Source: JAWXBA01 sp048499805
GTDB taxonomy: Bacteria; Gemmatimonadota; Gemmatimonadetes; Gemmatimonadales; GWC2-71-9
Length of the DNA stretch: 64,000 nucleotides
Direction: 5' to 3'
NCBI GenBank assembly: GCA_048499805.1
Contig: JASNZF010000002.1
Location: 558,001 to 622,000 of the forward strand
The notes under the pieces are model-generated. The model had not been told where the DNA came from, did no database searches, and was given only the letters and a program-made list of their open reading frames with translations. A program made the translations under genes and the position numbers. Shown here in pieces: positions 35,445 to 43,332 of this stretch (its first letter is position 1; each line of letters begins with the position of its first letter).

Positions 35445-35932
35445 TTGACCCTCTGGTAATTGGCCTGCCCGAAGAGGACCAGCCCATCCGGCTGCATCAC
35501 CTCGTCCACCACCGTCACCGAGCCGTCGGCCTCGAGGGTGTAGGTGGTCCGGCCCGACTCGGTCGGTGCGGTCCAGGTGGAGACCAGCCTCGTGTCGGTC
35601 GCGGTCCAGGTGATGGAAACCTGCACCCCGCGGGTGTCCTCCCACGTGGCACGCGGCGTGGCGGTGGTGGTCCGGTAGATCGCCACCGCGCCGAGGACCG
35701 GGGTCGCCCCGCCAGCGGGGTCCAGCACGCTGTTCGCAAAGGTCAGGATGGCAACTCCGTGCACCAGCTCCCACTCCATCACGAAGTGCGCCGGTCCGCC
35801 GAACAGGGTCCCCTCGCCCTCCCACCGCCCCTCGAGGGCCGCAAAGACCTGCGGCGCCGCCTGGGCGGACGCCGCGGGTGATCCCAGCAGACCGATCAGC
35901 ATGCCGACCGCGAGCTCCATCCGTCGCATCAT
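35441..35932 (-). CDS. Secreted DUF1579-like beta-barrel protein
   Basis: 163 residues with a signal peptide (ELAVGMLIGLLGSPAASAQA). The mature part begins FAALEGRWEGEGTLFGGPAHFVMEWE, a lipocalin-like opening resembling DUF1579-type proteins, and continues in beta strands to VDEVMQPDGLVLFGQANYQRV. Start alternatives at 35929 and 35920 differ little. It is coupled to the racemase-like gene. Confidence 0.6.
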   Translation of the reverse strand: MMRRMELAVGMLIGLLGSPAASAQAAPQVFAALEGRWEGEGTLFGGPAHFVMEWELVHGVAILTFANSVLDPAGGATPVLGAVAIYRTTTATPRATWEDTRGVQVSITWTATDTRLVSTWTAPTESGRTTYTLEADGSVTVVDEVMQPDGLVLFGQANYQRVK

Positions 35933-36098
35933 GTCATCCGCGCCAGAGGTGAGGGCCCGGCAAGCCTGCCAGGACGAGGGAGGCACGGGCCGCAGCGATG
36001 CACCCGCCCGACCGTTCGAGGGAGACGTCCTCGAGGGCGCGGAGTCCAACCGCTGGATGGTGGTGTCCCATGGGCCTCCTCCGGACCGAATCCAATAC

Positions 36099-36392
36099 TC
36101 AGGGCGCGGGGGAGCCCTGCTCTGGCGATGCGACCACCCGCGACTGCGCCAGCAGGCGCTCGCTGAAGTCGACCCGTTCACTCAGCTCGGCCGACTCGGC
36201 CCGCAGGGCCGCGACTTCGTCCTGCAGCGCTTCCAGTTGGTCCAGGACGCGGGCGAGGTCGGGGTGAATCCCCGTCTGACCGGCCTCGAGCCGTCCCAGC
36301 CGGTGCGAGGCGGAACTGATGATGCGCACCAGGACGGCGGTCCCCCCCACGGCGGCGAGGAGGACGATGATCCCGGCAAGTGAAAACATCAT
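36099..36392 (-). CDS. Small membrane-anchored coiled-coil protein
   Basis: 97 residues. One N-terminal membrane helix (LAGIIVLLAAVGGTAVLVRII) is followed by a coiled coil from about 35 to 85 with heptads (LARVLDQLEALQDEVAALRAESAELSERVDFSERLLAQ). The layout is like phage-shock-type accessory proteins, but that family is not claimed. GGAGGA stands four bases before the ATG. First of a run of small membrane genes on this strand. Confidence 0.7.
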   Translation of the reverse strand: MMFSLAGIIVLLAAVGGTAVLVRIISSASHRLGRLEAGQTGIHPDLARVLDQLEALQDEVAALRAESAELSERVDFSERLLAQSRVVASPEQGSPAP

Positions 36393-36419
36393 GGGGTCCT
36401 CCCTCGGGCGACCCGTCCT

Positions 36420-36581
36420 CTAGTACTTGATGGCATAGTACACCACATAGATCCACGACAGCACCCCGTGCAGCATGGCCCAGAGGATGGAGTGGTTGGC
36501 GCTCCACGAGATCGTGATGGCCAAGGCGCTCCCAAACCCGATCCCCGCCTTGGCGGCGTCGCCCGAACGTCGATTGGACAT
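36420..36581 (-). CDS. Very small membrane protein, 53 aa
   Basis: GAGGAG six bases before the ATG at 36581 supports translation. A polar N-terminus (SNRRSGDAAKAG) is followed by two short hydrophobic stretches (IGFGSALAITISWSANHSI and AMLHGVLSWIYVVYYAIKY). It is probably a two-pass or hairpin membrane protein. Function unknown. Confidence 0.6.
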   Translation of the reverse strand: MSNRRSGDAAKAGIGFGSALAITISWSANHSILWAMLHGVLSWIYVVYYAIKY

Positions 36582-36663
36582 GCCAAGCTCCTCGTGTCGA
36601 TGGTGAGCTGCCACCTACGAGTCCGCAGGGCGGGGTGTTTCCGCGGGCCCATGGCCGTGCGGC

Positions 36664-37035
36664 TCAGATGTGCTGGTCCACCAGCACCGGGTTGCCGTCG
36701 GGATCGAGCATCGTGAAGCTGGCCGGACCGGTGGTGGATTCGTCGGCCTCGGTGACGAATTCCACCCCCGCCTCGCGCAGCCTCCGCTGCAGCACCCGGA
36801 TGTCCTCGAACTCATCCAGGGCCTGGGCGTCCTGGTCCCAGCCGGGATTGAAGGTCAGGATGTTCTTGTCGAACATCCCCTGGAAGAGCCCGATGATGTG
36901 ATCACCGTTCTTGAGGATCAGCCATCCCTGGGAGGCGTCCCCCCCCATGTCGCTGAACCCGAGCTTGGCGTAGAAGGCGCGCGAGGCCTGGATGTCCTTG
37001 ACGGCGAGGCTGATGGAAAAGGCACCGAGGTTCAT
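36664..37035 (-). CDS. VOC-superfamily (glyoxalase/bleomycin-resistance-like) protein
   Basis: 123 residues, one paired beta-alpha-beta-beta-beta module set. Signatures: FSISLAVKDIQASRAFYAKLGF at the start and FTMLDPDGNPVLVDQH at the end, where a metal-binding Glu usually stands. AGGAG lies five bases before the ATG. Members bind metal and open rings or protect against toxins; the substrate is unknown. Confidence 0.85.
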   Translation of the reverse strand: MNLGAFSISLAVKDIQASRAFYAKLGFSDMGGDASQGWLILKNGDHIIGLFQGMFDKNILTFNPGWDQDAQALDEFEDIRVLQRRLREAGVEFVTEADESTTGPASFTMLDPDGNPVLVDQHI

Positions 37036-37206
37036 GGAAACTCCTTCCAGGAGGCAAGTGGCCGCTGCTTGATGCGAATGCTGGTGACGAGGGGCTCCTG
37101 GCGGCGATAGCCTCCTCCGCGGTCAGGTCCTCCGCCATCGCGATGTTGTACCCGGTGACCGACTCGGCATCCCCGGGCAGGTTCCTCAGGCCGGAACGAG
37201 TCACCT
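37032..37206 (-). pseudogene. Possible frameshifted YCII-like remnant
   Basis: One frame reads ESVTGYNIAMAEDLTAEEAIA, the middle of a YCII-type domain. A different frame carries on with RQEPLVTSIRIKQRPLASWKEF before a TGA overlapping the VOC start. Joining the two needs a single frameshift. No start codon with a ribosome binding site was found. Low certainty. Confidence 0.3.
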
Positions 37207-37255
37207 TCCTCGCCCTGGGCCGGGACCGGGACGATGCCCGGGGCCTCCCGGACGC

Positions 37256-37465
37256 CTACTTCCTCGGTGCTGCCACGAGCTTGTACCCGACGAACCCGAC
37301 CAGCGCGGCGACGGCGATGACCGGGATCCAGCCCAGGAACTTGAGGGCCGCGCCGAGGACGAGCACGGTCCCGCCGCCCTGGATCCAGCCGATCACCTGA
37401 CCCTTGGTTTGCGCGTTCTGGAGGGCGTCCTGCGTGGCCTTGGCGAGGGAGGTGGGTTCGGGCAT
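37256..37465 (-). CDS. Small membrane protein, 69 aa
   Basis: GGAGGA six bases before the ATG. A polar helix (LAKATQDALQNAQTKGQVIGWIQ) is followed by two hydrophobic segments (GGGTVLVLGAALKFLGW and IPVIAVAALVGFVGYKLV). No family can be named. It belongs to the series of small membrane genes 36099-37465. Confidence 0.65.
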   Translation of the reverse strand: MPEPTSLAKATQDALQNAQTKGQVIGWIQGGGTVLVLGAALKFLGWIPVIAVAALVGFVGYKLVAAPRK

Positions 37466-37506
37466 CGGCGATCCTCCGGGGAGGGCGGGGAGGCGCGGGC
37501 AGGGGG

Positions 37507-39309
37507 TCAGTTCGTCGATTGCACCTCGAAATGCCTGCCCACATGGGCGACCACGAATCGCGGTTCGGCGGGCACCCGGGAAGTGAAATATATCCGCAGG
37601 CAGTACCGCGGGTCGTAACTGTTTCCCAGGGCGATGTGTTCGTGGGCCTCCACCACCTCGCCGCCGGGGAGTTCCACCTGGTACTGCCGGCGGTGCCGCT
37701 CGGAGGTCGAATCGGCGATGCCGCGCCGGTAGTCCACGCCGAGATCCCGGAACGCCTCGCGCAGGCCGGTGCCGAGGGTCCCGGCCTGGCGCCGGCGCGA
37801 CACCAGGGCCATGGCGTCCAGGACCGCCGCCACGCGGGTCACATCCTCGTAGGGGCTCTCCTCCGCCGCCGCAATCGCCGGGTCGAGGATCAGCAGCGCG
37901 TCACCGTGGGAAACGGTCGCCTCCCGGACCACCTCCTCCACCGTGATCTCAGCGTCACCCGCAATCTCCTCGCCGGAACGGGCCTGGCCCGGTGCTTCAG
38001 CCCCGGCCTGTTCGCCATCCTCGGTGACCGGGCGGTGGCCATCGTCCAGCCGGTTCCGGAGCCACCCCTCCAGCGTGCCGATGCGGCGCTCGAGTCCCGC
38101 CGCGGTCGCGGCGCGCACGGCATTGCTGGCCCGCATGGCGGTGAACTCGTCCAGCAGCCGGGCCTGCAGGACGGCCAGGCGGTCGAGGCCCTCGACCACG
38201 GCGTCGAGCTTGCGCCCGAGCCCAATAACCGCACCGGACTCCGCCATCAGGGCCGGCGGTGAATTGACCACGGGCGCGGATGCCGCCTGTGGTTCCACCG
38301 CAGCCGGGGGCGGTGCGGCGGCCGGGGGAGCGATGGGTGGGGCGGTGGTCCTGCCGATCACCGGGGCCCGCGAACGGGTGCCCAGCGCCAGGCTCCCCCG
38401 GAGCTGCGCCCGGACGACCGGGTCGAGCACCCGCTCCGCGGTCAGGATCGGGTGCTCGTGCGGCGAGTCGGCGCAGGAGAAGCTCGGCAGGTACGCCCGG
38501 ATCGCTCCCCAGTAGCAGGAGAGCCGGCGATCGCCCAGCGCGTCACTGAGCCGGAAGGTCGTGGGGTGCCGGTCGAGGACGTACACGTGGGCGATCCCCA
38601 GGAACTCCTCGACCAGTCGTGCCGGAGGGACCAGGAACTCGCCCTGTTCCGTGGGCGAGACGACCAGGACCGGCCCGACGCGCTCCTCGGCCAGGAGGAC
38701 GGTGCGCACGAATTCCGGGATCTCGGGATCGGTGACCGTCCGGGGCTCCGCCTCCAGTCCGTCGAAGGTGACGCGCGCCAGCCGCAAGAGTTCGGCGAGG
38801 AATCCGGGGTAGGACTGGCCCACACCGACCGGGCCACCGACGACCCGGACCCCGCCGGTCGCGCCGACCAGGAAGGCCAGGCGAGTGCGGCCCGGGTGCT
38901 CGGTCACCTCGACCTGGGTGACCAGCGAGATGCCGCGGATGGCCGGGTGGGGGTGCCGCCACAGCAGTTCCCCGGTCCACCGATCGCCGTCCGCCTCGAC
39001 CTTCCACTCCAGGGCGTGTGCCCGGTCGGGTCGCTGGCTGGCCCCCGCGTCACGTTCCAACGGCTGGTAGTCGGGGTGGGCACGCTGCACCGCGGAGCTG
39101 AGGGCGGCAACGGCCTGTGCCGTGGCGCTCGCCCCGATGCGCGGTCGGAGGGTCAGGCCGGCGCCGAGCAGGAGCTCGCTGCCGCCCGGGGGAAGCAGGC
39201 CGGCGGCGGCGCGCTCGGAGAGCAACTCCGTGGCTCGGCCCACGAGCCGGATCCCCGAGGCGGTGATCCGTTCCTCGCGGCCCTGCCGGGGTTCTCCTGC
39301 CTGCGCCAC
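37507..39309 (-). CDS. Large modular protein of unknown function
   Basis: 600 residues from the GTG at 39309 (GGAG five bases upstream); a GTG at 39348 would add 13. The N-terminal domain (about 1-320) is alpha/beta, with VGPVLVVSPTEQGEFLVPPARLVEEFLGIAHVYVLD and a region LSCYWGAIRAYLPSFS. A Pro/Ala-rich linker lies near 335-370. A helical stretch (GLGRKLDAVVEGLDRLAVLQARLLDEF) and an acidic region follow. The C-terminal domain (about 520-600) ends EHIALGNSYDPRYCLRIYF then VVAHVGRHF. Linkers and domain order resemble large bacterial conflict-system proteins, but I cannot name a family. Confidence 0.7.
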   Translation of the reverse strand: MAQAGEPRQGREERITASGIRLVGRATELLSERAAAGLLPPGGSELLLGAGLTLRPRIGASATAQAVAALSSAVQRAHPDYQPLERDAGASQRPDRAHALEWKVEADGDRWTGELLWRHPHPAIRGISLVTQVEVTEHPGRTRLAFLVGATGGVRVVGGPVGVGQSYPGFLAELLRLARVTFDGLEAEPRTVTDPEIPEFVRTVLLAEERVGPVLVVSPTEQGEFLVPPARLVEEFLGIAHVYVLDRHPTTFRLSDALGDRRLSCYWGAIRAYLPSFSCADSPHEHPILTAERVLDPVVRAQLRGSLALGTRSRAPVIGRTTAPPIAPPAAAPPPAAVEPQAASAPVVNSPPALMAESGAVIGLGRKLDAVVEGLDRLAVLQARLLDEFTAMRASNAVRAATAAGLERRIGTLEGWLRNRLDDGHRPVTEDGEQAGAEAPGQARSGEEIAGDAEITVEEVVREATVSHGDALLILDPAIAAAEESPYEDVTRVAAVLDAMALVSRRRQAGTLGTGLREAFRDLGVDYRRGIADSTSERHRRQYQVELPGGEVVEAHEHIALGNSYDPRYCLRIYFTSRVPAEPRFVVAHVGRHFEVQSTN

Positions 39310-39602
39310 GTGCGCTCCGATGTGAAGGGGCTCCCGCCGCGTCAACACGCGGGATGGTCAAGTGGGTTGTGAGGGCGATCGCCCACCCTCACGGTGCGGG
39401 AAGTGAGTTCCACGGACCATTTTCTATCGTACGTCTCGCAGTGCGCTGCCGTTGGGATTCCGCCGTGGCCAGGGTGGCCGGCATCGCCGTTCCGGCCCGT
39501 TTCCGGCGCGTCCCCTTCTGCAACCTTTTGGCCCGTGCCTCCGTCATATACGCCAAGTGCGCATTTACGGGACGATCGAAGCCGCTCCGGGGGAGTCGCC
39601 GC

Positions 39603-39935
39603 ATGCTCAGTCCGCTCGAATACCACATCCTCCTGTCCCTCGGATCGGGGCCGCTCCATGGATACGCGATCTCCGATGCGGTCGCCGCCGAATCGAGTGG
39701 AACCCTCCAACCCCGGGCCGGGTCGCTGTACCGGGTCCTGGCCCGGCTGCTGACCGCGGGCCTGGTCCGCGAGGTATCCCCCGGTGAAGCAACCGCACCG
39801 CATCCCGGGCTGGCCCGCCGTTACTATGGCCTCACGGCGGCCGGACGCCGCGCCCTCGCGGCGGAGGCCCGGCGCCTCCAGGCAACCGCCGCCCTGGTCC
39901 GCAAGCGGCTCGGCTTGGCAAGGGGAGCCCCCTGA
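39603..39935 (+). CDS. PadR-family transcriptional regulator
   Basis: 110 residues. The winged-helix signature is present: LSPLEYHILLSLGSGPLHGYAI, then GTLQPRAGSLYRVLARLLTAGLVREV and RRYYGLTAAGRRALAAEARRL. GGGGAG lies seven bases before the ATG. Its stop overlaps the ATG of the ADOP permease gene, the standard PadR-permease pairing, so it probably controls that gene. Confidence 0.92.
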   Translation: MLSPLEYHILLSLGSGPLHGYAISDAVAAESSGTLQPRAGSLYRVLARLLTAGLVREVSPGEATAPHPGLARRYYGLTAAGRRALAAEARRLQATAALVRKRLGLARGAP

Positions 39936-42598
39936 TGAGGCTCCTCGCCCGGCTCGTGCGTCTCTTTCCCGCGCCGTTCCGGGATCGATTCGCCGCCGAG
40001 ATCCTCGACCACCTCGAGCACGACCTCGCCGGGACATCGGGGAGCGGCCGTCTGGCGCGATCCCGCCTGGTCGTCCGGGCTGCCATGGACCTCCTGCAGG
40101 GCGCCGCCGCCGAGTGGCTGCGGCCGTCCTGGTCCCCCCACACGACCTCGAAGAAGGAGCGCACCATGCGGCAGATCCTCGCGGCCTGGCTCGGAGACCT
40201 CCGCCACGCCGGCCGCACCCTGCGGCGGACGCCGGCCTTCACCGGGATGGCGATCGGCACCCTGGCGCTGGCGATCGGAGCCCTGGCGGGGATGTTCGCG
40301 GTGGTGAACACCGTCCTGCTCGCGCCGCTCCCCTACGCCAACCCCGATCGGCTGGTGTACATCGCCGCGTCCGCGCCGGGGAGCGAGATGCCCGACGAGT
40401 TCGGGGTGTCGCCCGAGTTCTACTTCCAGTACGGGGAGGAGTCCCGCCTGCTCGAGGGGGTGGCCCTCTACGGCTGGTACACCAACAGCTTTCGGGACGG
40501 TGACCGGGTCGAGCGCATCTGGATGTCCACCCCGACCAACTCGATCTATGCCACCCTCGGCGTGGCCCCGATCCTTGGGCGCCTGCCGGTCGCGGAGGAC
40601 GGGGACCGGGTCTTCGTCAGCAGCCACCGCCTGTGGCAGTCGTGGTTCGGGGGGGATTCGGCGGTGGTCGGCCGGATCTTCGAGGTGGGCGGCCAGCCGA
40701 GGGAGCTGATCGGGGTGATGGGGCCGGAGTTCGCCTTTCCCAACGCCGACGTCCAACTCTGGACCTCGAATCCGATGCGCGCCGAGGGGATCCAGCCCGG
40801 GCGGTTCGGGGCGAACATGGTCGGGCGGATGGCGCCCGGCGTCACGATCGACGAGCTGACTGCCGAGCTGAACGCCCTCGCGAGCCGGTTGCCGGAACGA
40901 TTCGGTGGGACGGCCCGCTACGCGGAGATCATCGCCCAGCACCGTGCCGTGGCGCGCCCGATCCTGGCGCAGTTCCTCGGGACGGCGTCGAGGGCGTTGT
41001 GGATCCTGCTCGCCTCGGCGGGGATCGTGCTGCTGATCGCCTGCGCCAACGTGGCCAACCTGTTCGTGGTGCGGGCCGAGGGCCGGACACGGGACCTGGC
41101 GGTCCGCCGGGCGATCGGGGCCACCCGGTCGCAGCTGGTCCGGCTGCAGCTGGCCGAGGCATTCGTCGTGGCGCTCGGGGCCGGGGTGCTGGCCGTCGGG
41201 TTCGCGCTGCTCATCCTGCCGATCTTCCTGCGGGCCGCCCCGCCGGGAATCCCCCGGCTCGCGGAAGTGGGTTTCGGCCTGCCCAGTCTCGGCTTCACCC
41301 TGGCGGCGGTGGTCCTGGCCGCGGTCGCGTGCGGGCTGGTGCCGGCGCTGCGGGCCTCCGCGCCCGATCTCCAGCGCCTCCGTGACGGGGGTCGGACCAG
41401 TACCGGCCGCCACCACTGGATTCGCAACGCGCTGGTGGTGGGCCAGACCGCGCTGGCCCTGGTGCTCCTGGTGGGCTCGGGGCTCCTGATGCGGAGCTTC
41501 CAGCAACTGCGCAGTGTCGACCCCGGGTATGACATCGCGGATGTCTTCACCTTCCAGTTCGCCCCGGAGCAGGAGCGGCTCGCCGACGGTCCGTCCTGGG
41601 CGCGGTTCCACCTGGACTTCCTGCAGCGGCTCGCCGCCCTCCCCGGGGTGAGCTCGGTGGGCATCGTCGAGAACGTGCCGCTCAACGAGGGCACCATCAC
41701 GGTGCCGCTCCGGACCGAGGCGATGGGCAGTGATCCCGATGCGGGGGTCCAGCTGAACCTGACCTTTGCCGCGGGCGACTACTTCCGCACCATGGCGATC
41801 GACGTCGAGGCCGGCCGCACCTTTGTCGATCAGGACCACCTGCAGGCGCCACTGCACGCGGTCGTCAGCCAGGCGGCGGCGGGGCAGCTCTGGCCCGGCC
41901 AGGACCCGGTGGGGCAACGCATCCAGCTCCCCCTCAATCCGGTGGCGTGGGCGACCGTCATCGGCGTGGTGGCCGACGTCAAGCAGGACGACTTCCGCCA
42001 GCAGCCCACCGGCCTGGTCTACCTGCCGCTGTCCGGGCCGGCTCCCGACAGCTGGGCGCTGTCGAGCCCGGCGTACGTCGTCAAGACCCCGCGCGCCGGG
42101 ACCATCGCCCCCGAGATCCGCGAGCTGGTGCGCGAGGTGGCGCCCGAGGCGCCGATGTATCGCACCTTCACCATGGCGGAGCTGGCGGCCGACTCGATGG
42201 TCCAGCTCTCCTTCACCATGCTCACCCTCGGCCTGGTCTCGATCCTGGCGCTGGTGCTGGGGGCGGTGGGGCTGTACGCGGTGCTGTCGTACCTCGTTGC
42301 CGAACGGACCCGGGAGATCGGGGTGCGGATGGCGCTGGGGGCGAGCGCCGAGCGGGTCCGGCGAATGGTGGTGGTGCAGGGGGCCAAGGTGGTGGGGATC
42401 GGGATCGCGATCGGGCTGGTGGTGGCGGCGCTGGCGACCCGGCTCCTTGATCGCCTCCTCTTCGGGGTGGGGGGATTGGACCTCGTCACCTTCGCGGGCG
42501 TGGCGCTCCTGATGGTGGTGATCGGGGTGGTGGCCAGCTACCTGCCGGCGCGGCGCGCCTCGCAGGTTGATCCGATCTGGTCAATGCGCAGCGAGTAA
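39935..42598 (+). CDS. ADOP-family ABC transporter permease (MacB/FtsX-like)
   Basis: 887 residues. An N-terminal amphipathic ADOP region (about 1-75) precedes DLRHAGRTLRRTPAFTGMAIGTLALAIGALAGMFAVVN, the first membrane helix. A large periplasmic MacB-like domain (about 110-330) and FtsX domains follow; IACANVANLFVVRAEGRTRDLAVRRAIGATRSQL marks the first. The duplicated second half ends with AERTREIGVRMALGASAERVRR and a final helix. No ATPase gene is adjacent, as usual for these orphan permeases. It is coupled to PadR. The exported substrate is unknown. Confidence 0.92.
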   Translation: MRLLARLVRLFPAPFRDRFAAEILDHLEHDLAGTSGSGRLARSRLVVRAAMDLLQGAAAEWLRPSWSPHTTSKKERTMRQILAAWLGDLRHAGRTLRRTPAFTGMAIGTLALAIGALAGMFAVVNTVLLAPLPYANPDRLVYIAASAPGSEMPDEFGVSPEFYFQYGEESRLLEGVALYGWYTNSFRDGDRVERIWMSTPTNSIYATLGVAPILGRLPVAEDGDRVFVSSHRLWQSWFGGDSAVVGRIFEVGGQPRELIGVMGPEFAFPNADVQLWTSNPMRAEGIQPGRFGANMVGRMAPGVTIDELTAELNALASRLPERFGGTARYAEIIAQHRAVARPILAQFLGTASRALWILLASAGIVLLIACANVANLFVVRAEGRTRDLAVRRAIGATRSQLVRLQLAEAFVVALGAGVLAVGFALLILPIFLRAAPPGIPRLAEVGFGLPSLGFTLAAVVLAAVACGLVPALRASAPDLQRLRDGGRTSTGRHHWIRNALVVGQTALALVLLVGSGLLMRSFQQLRSVDPGYDIADVFTFQFAPEQERLADGPSWARFHLDFLQRLAALPGVSSVGIVENVPLNEGTITVPLRTEAMGSDPDAGVQLNLTFAAGDYFRTMAIDVEAGRTFVDQDHLQAPLHAVVSQAAAGQLWPGQDPVGQRIQLPLNPVAWATVIGVVADVKQDDFRQQPTGLVYLPLSGPAPDSWALSSPAYVVKTPRAGTIAPEIRELVREVAPEAPMYRTFTMAELAADSMVQLSFTMLTLGLVSILALVLGAVGLYAVLSYLVAERTREIGVRMALGASAERVRRMVVVQGAKVVGIGIAIGLVVAALATRLLDRLLFGVGGLDLVTFAGVALLMVVIGVVASYLPARRASQVDPIWSMRSE

Positions 42599-42624
42599 CG
42601 GGGCGCACCATCGGCCCGCCCCGT
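42598..42624 (+). terminator. Terminator-like hairpin after the ADOP permease
   Basis: An 8-bp stem ACGGGGCG/CGCCCCGT with an 11-base loop begins at the last base of the stop codon. Only a weak pyrimidine tail follows. Confidence 0.45.
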
Positions 42625-42759
42625 TCGCTCGCCGGGCAATCGCGGTCGCATCCTCGCGGCCGATGACGGCCGGACAGATGACGCTCTGTTCACCTACCAT
42701 GCGCAGACGCCCGGTTGGCGTGATTGCGCCGATGGGGGCATTCCCTGCACGCCCCCGCC

Positions 42760-43332
42760 TCAGTCCGGTCGGCCGACTCCGAGGGCGTCCGCGACCCGAT
42801 TGATGTAGTTGAACCAGGCCGCGATCAGGGTGATCTGCAGGATCCCCTGGTCGTCGAACCCCGCCGCCCGGAGCCGCTCGTGATCGGCCCGCGAGATCCG
42901 GGTGGCGTCCCGCGTCAGCTGCACCACGTAATCCAGCATCACCCGCTCCTGCGGGGTGATCGGCGCGGTGGTGTAGTCGTCCTGCAGCGCGGCGACCAGC
43001 CCCTCGTCCAGCGTGACCCGACGCAGAAACTCTGCGTGAGAGTCGATTCAATAGCGGCACCGGTTGGTAACCGAGACCACGGTCGTGATCATCTCATGGT
43101 GTCGCCGCCCCAGCGGGAGCGTGGGGGCCATCAGCGCCCCGAAGGTGGCGAAGGCGTGGAACAGCGCGTCGGGGATCAGGCTGTGACTGGCCACGATCCC
43201 CGAATTCTCGCCATCGGGCGTGGGGTGCACCGGTTCGGCGTACTCGCTCGGGTACAGGGCCCGCTGCGCCTCCATGGCGGCGCGCAGGGCGGCATCCGCC
43301 TGCGCGTGGGGAACGGTGGTGATCCAGGTCAT
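42760..43332 (-). CDS. AhpD-like (CMD-family) peroxidase-related protein, candidate selenoprotein with CxxU
   Basis: 190 residues if the TGA at 43048-43050 is read through. The upstream part has TIGR01926-type features and ends NRCRY. The TGA is codon 95, the second position of the CxxC redox pair (C92-R-Y-U95), followed by IDSHAEFL. Relative to mycobacterial AhpD (Glu118, Cys130, Cys133, His137) the spacing matches exactly: E80, C92, U95, H99. The downstream part (to HERLRAAGFDDQGILQITLIAAWFNYINRVADALG) completes the CMD domain. A hairpin at 43015-43044 fits a bacterial SECIS. GAGGAG lies six bases before the ATG, which overlaps the permease stop. If not selenocysteine, it is a pseudogene. 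Confidence 0.8.
43015..43044 (-). promoter_or_regulatory. Candidate bacterial SECIS element
   Basis: Starting three bases after the TGA, the transcript reads GACU-CUC-ACGCAGA-GUU-UCUGCGU-CG-GGUC. This gives a 7-bp perfect upper stem, a GUU apical loop, a 3/2 internal loop and a 4-bp lower stem. The apical loop lies 17 bases after the TGA, in the range reported for bacterial SECIS (16-37), and begins with G-U. Confidence 0.6.
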
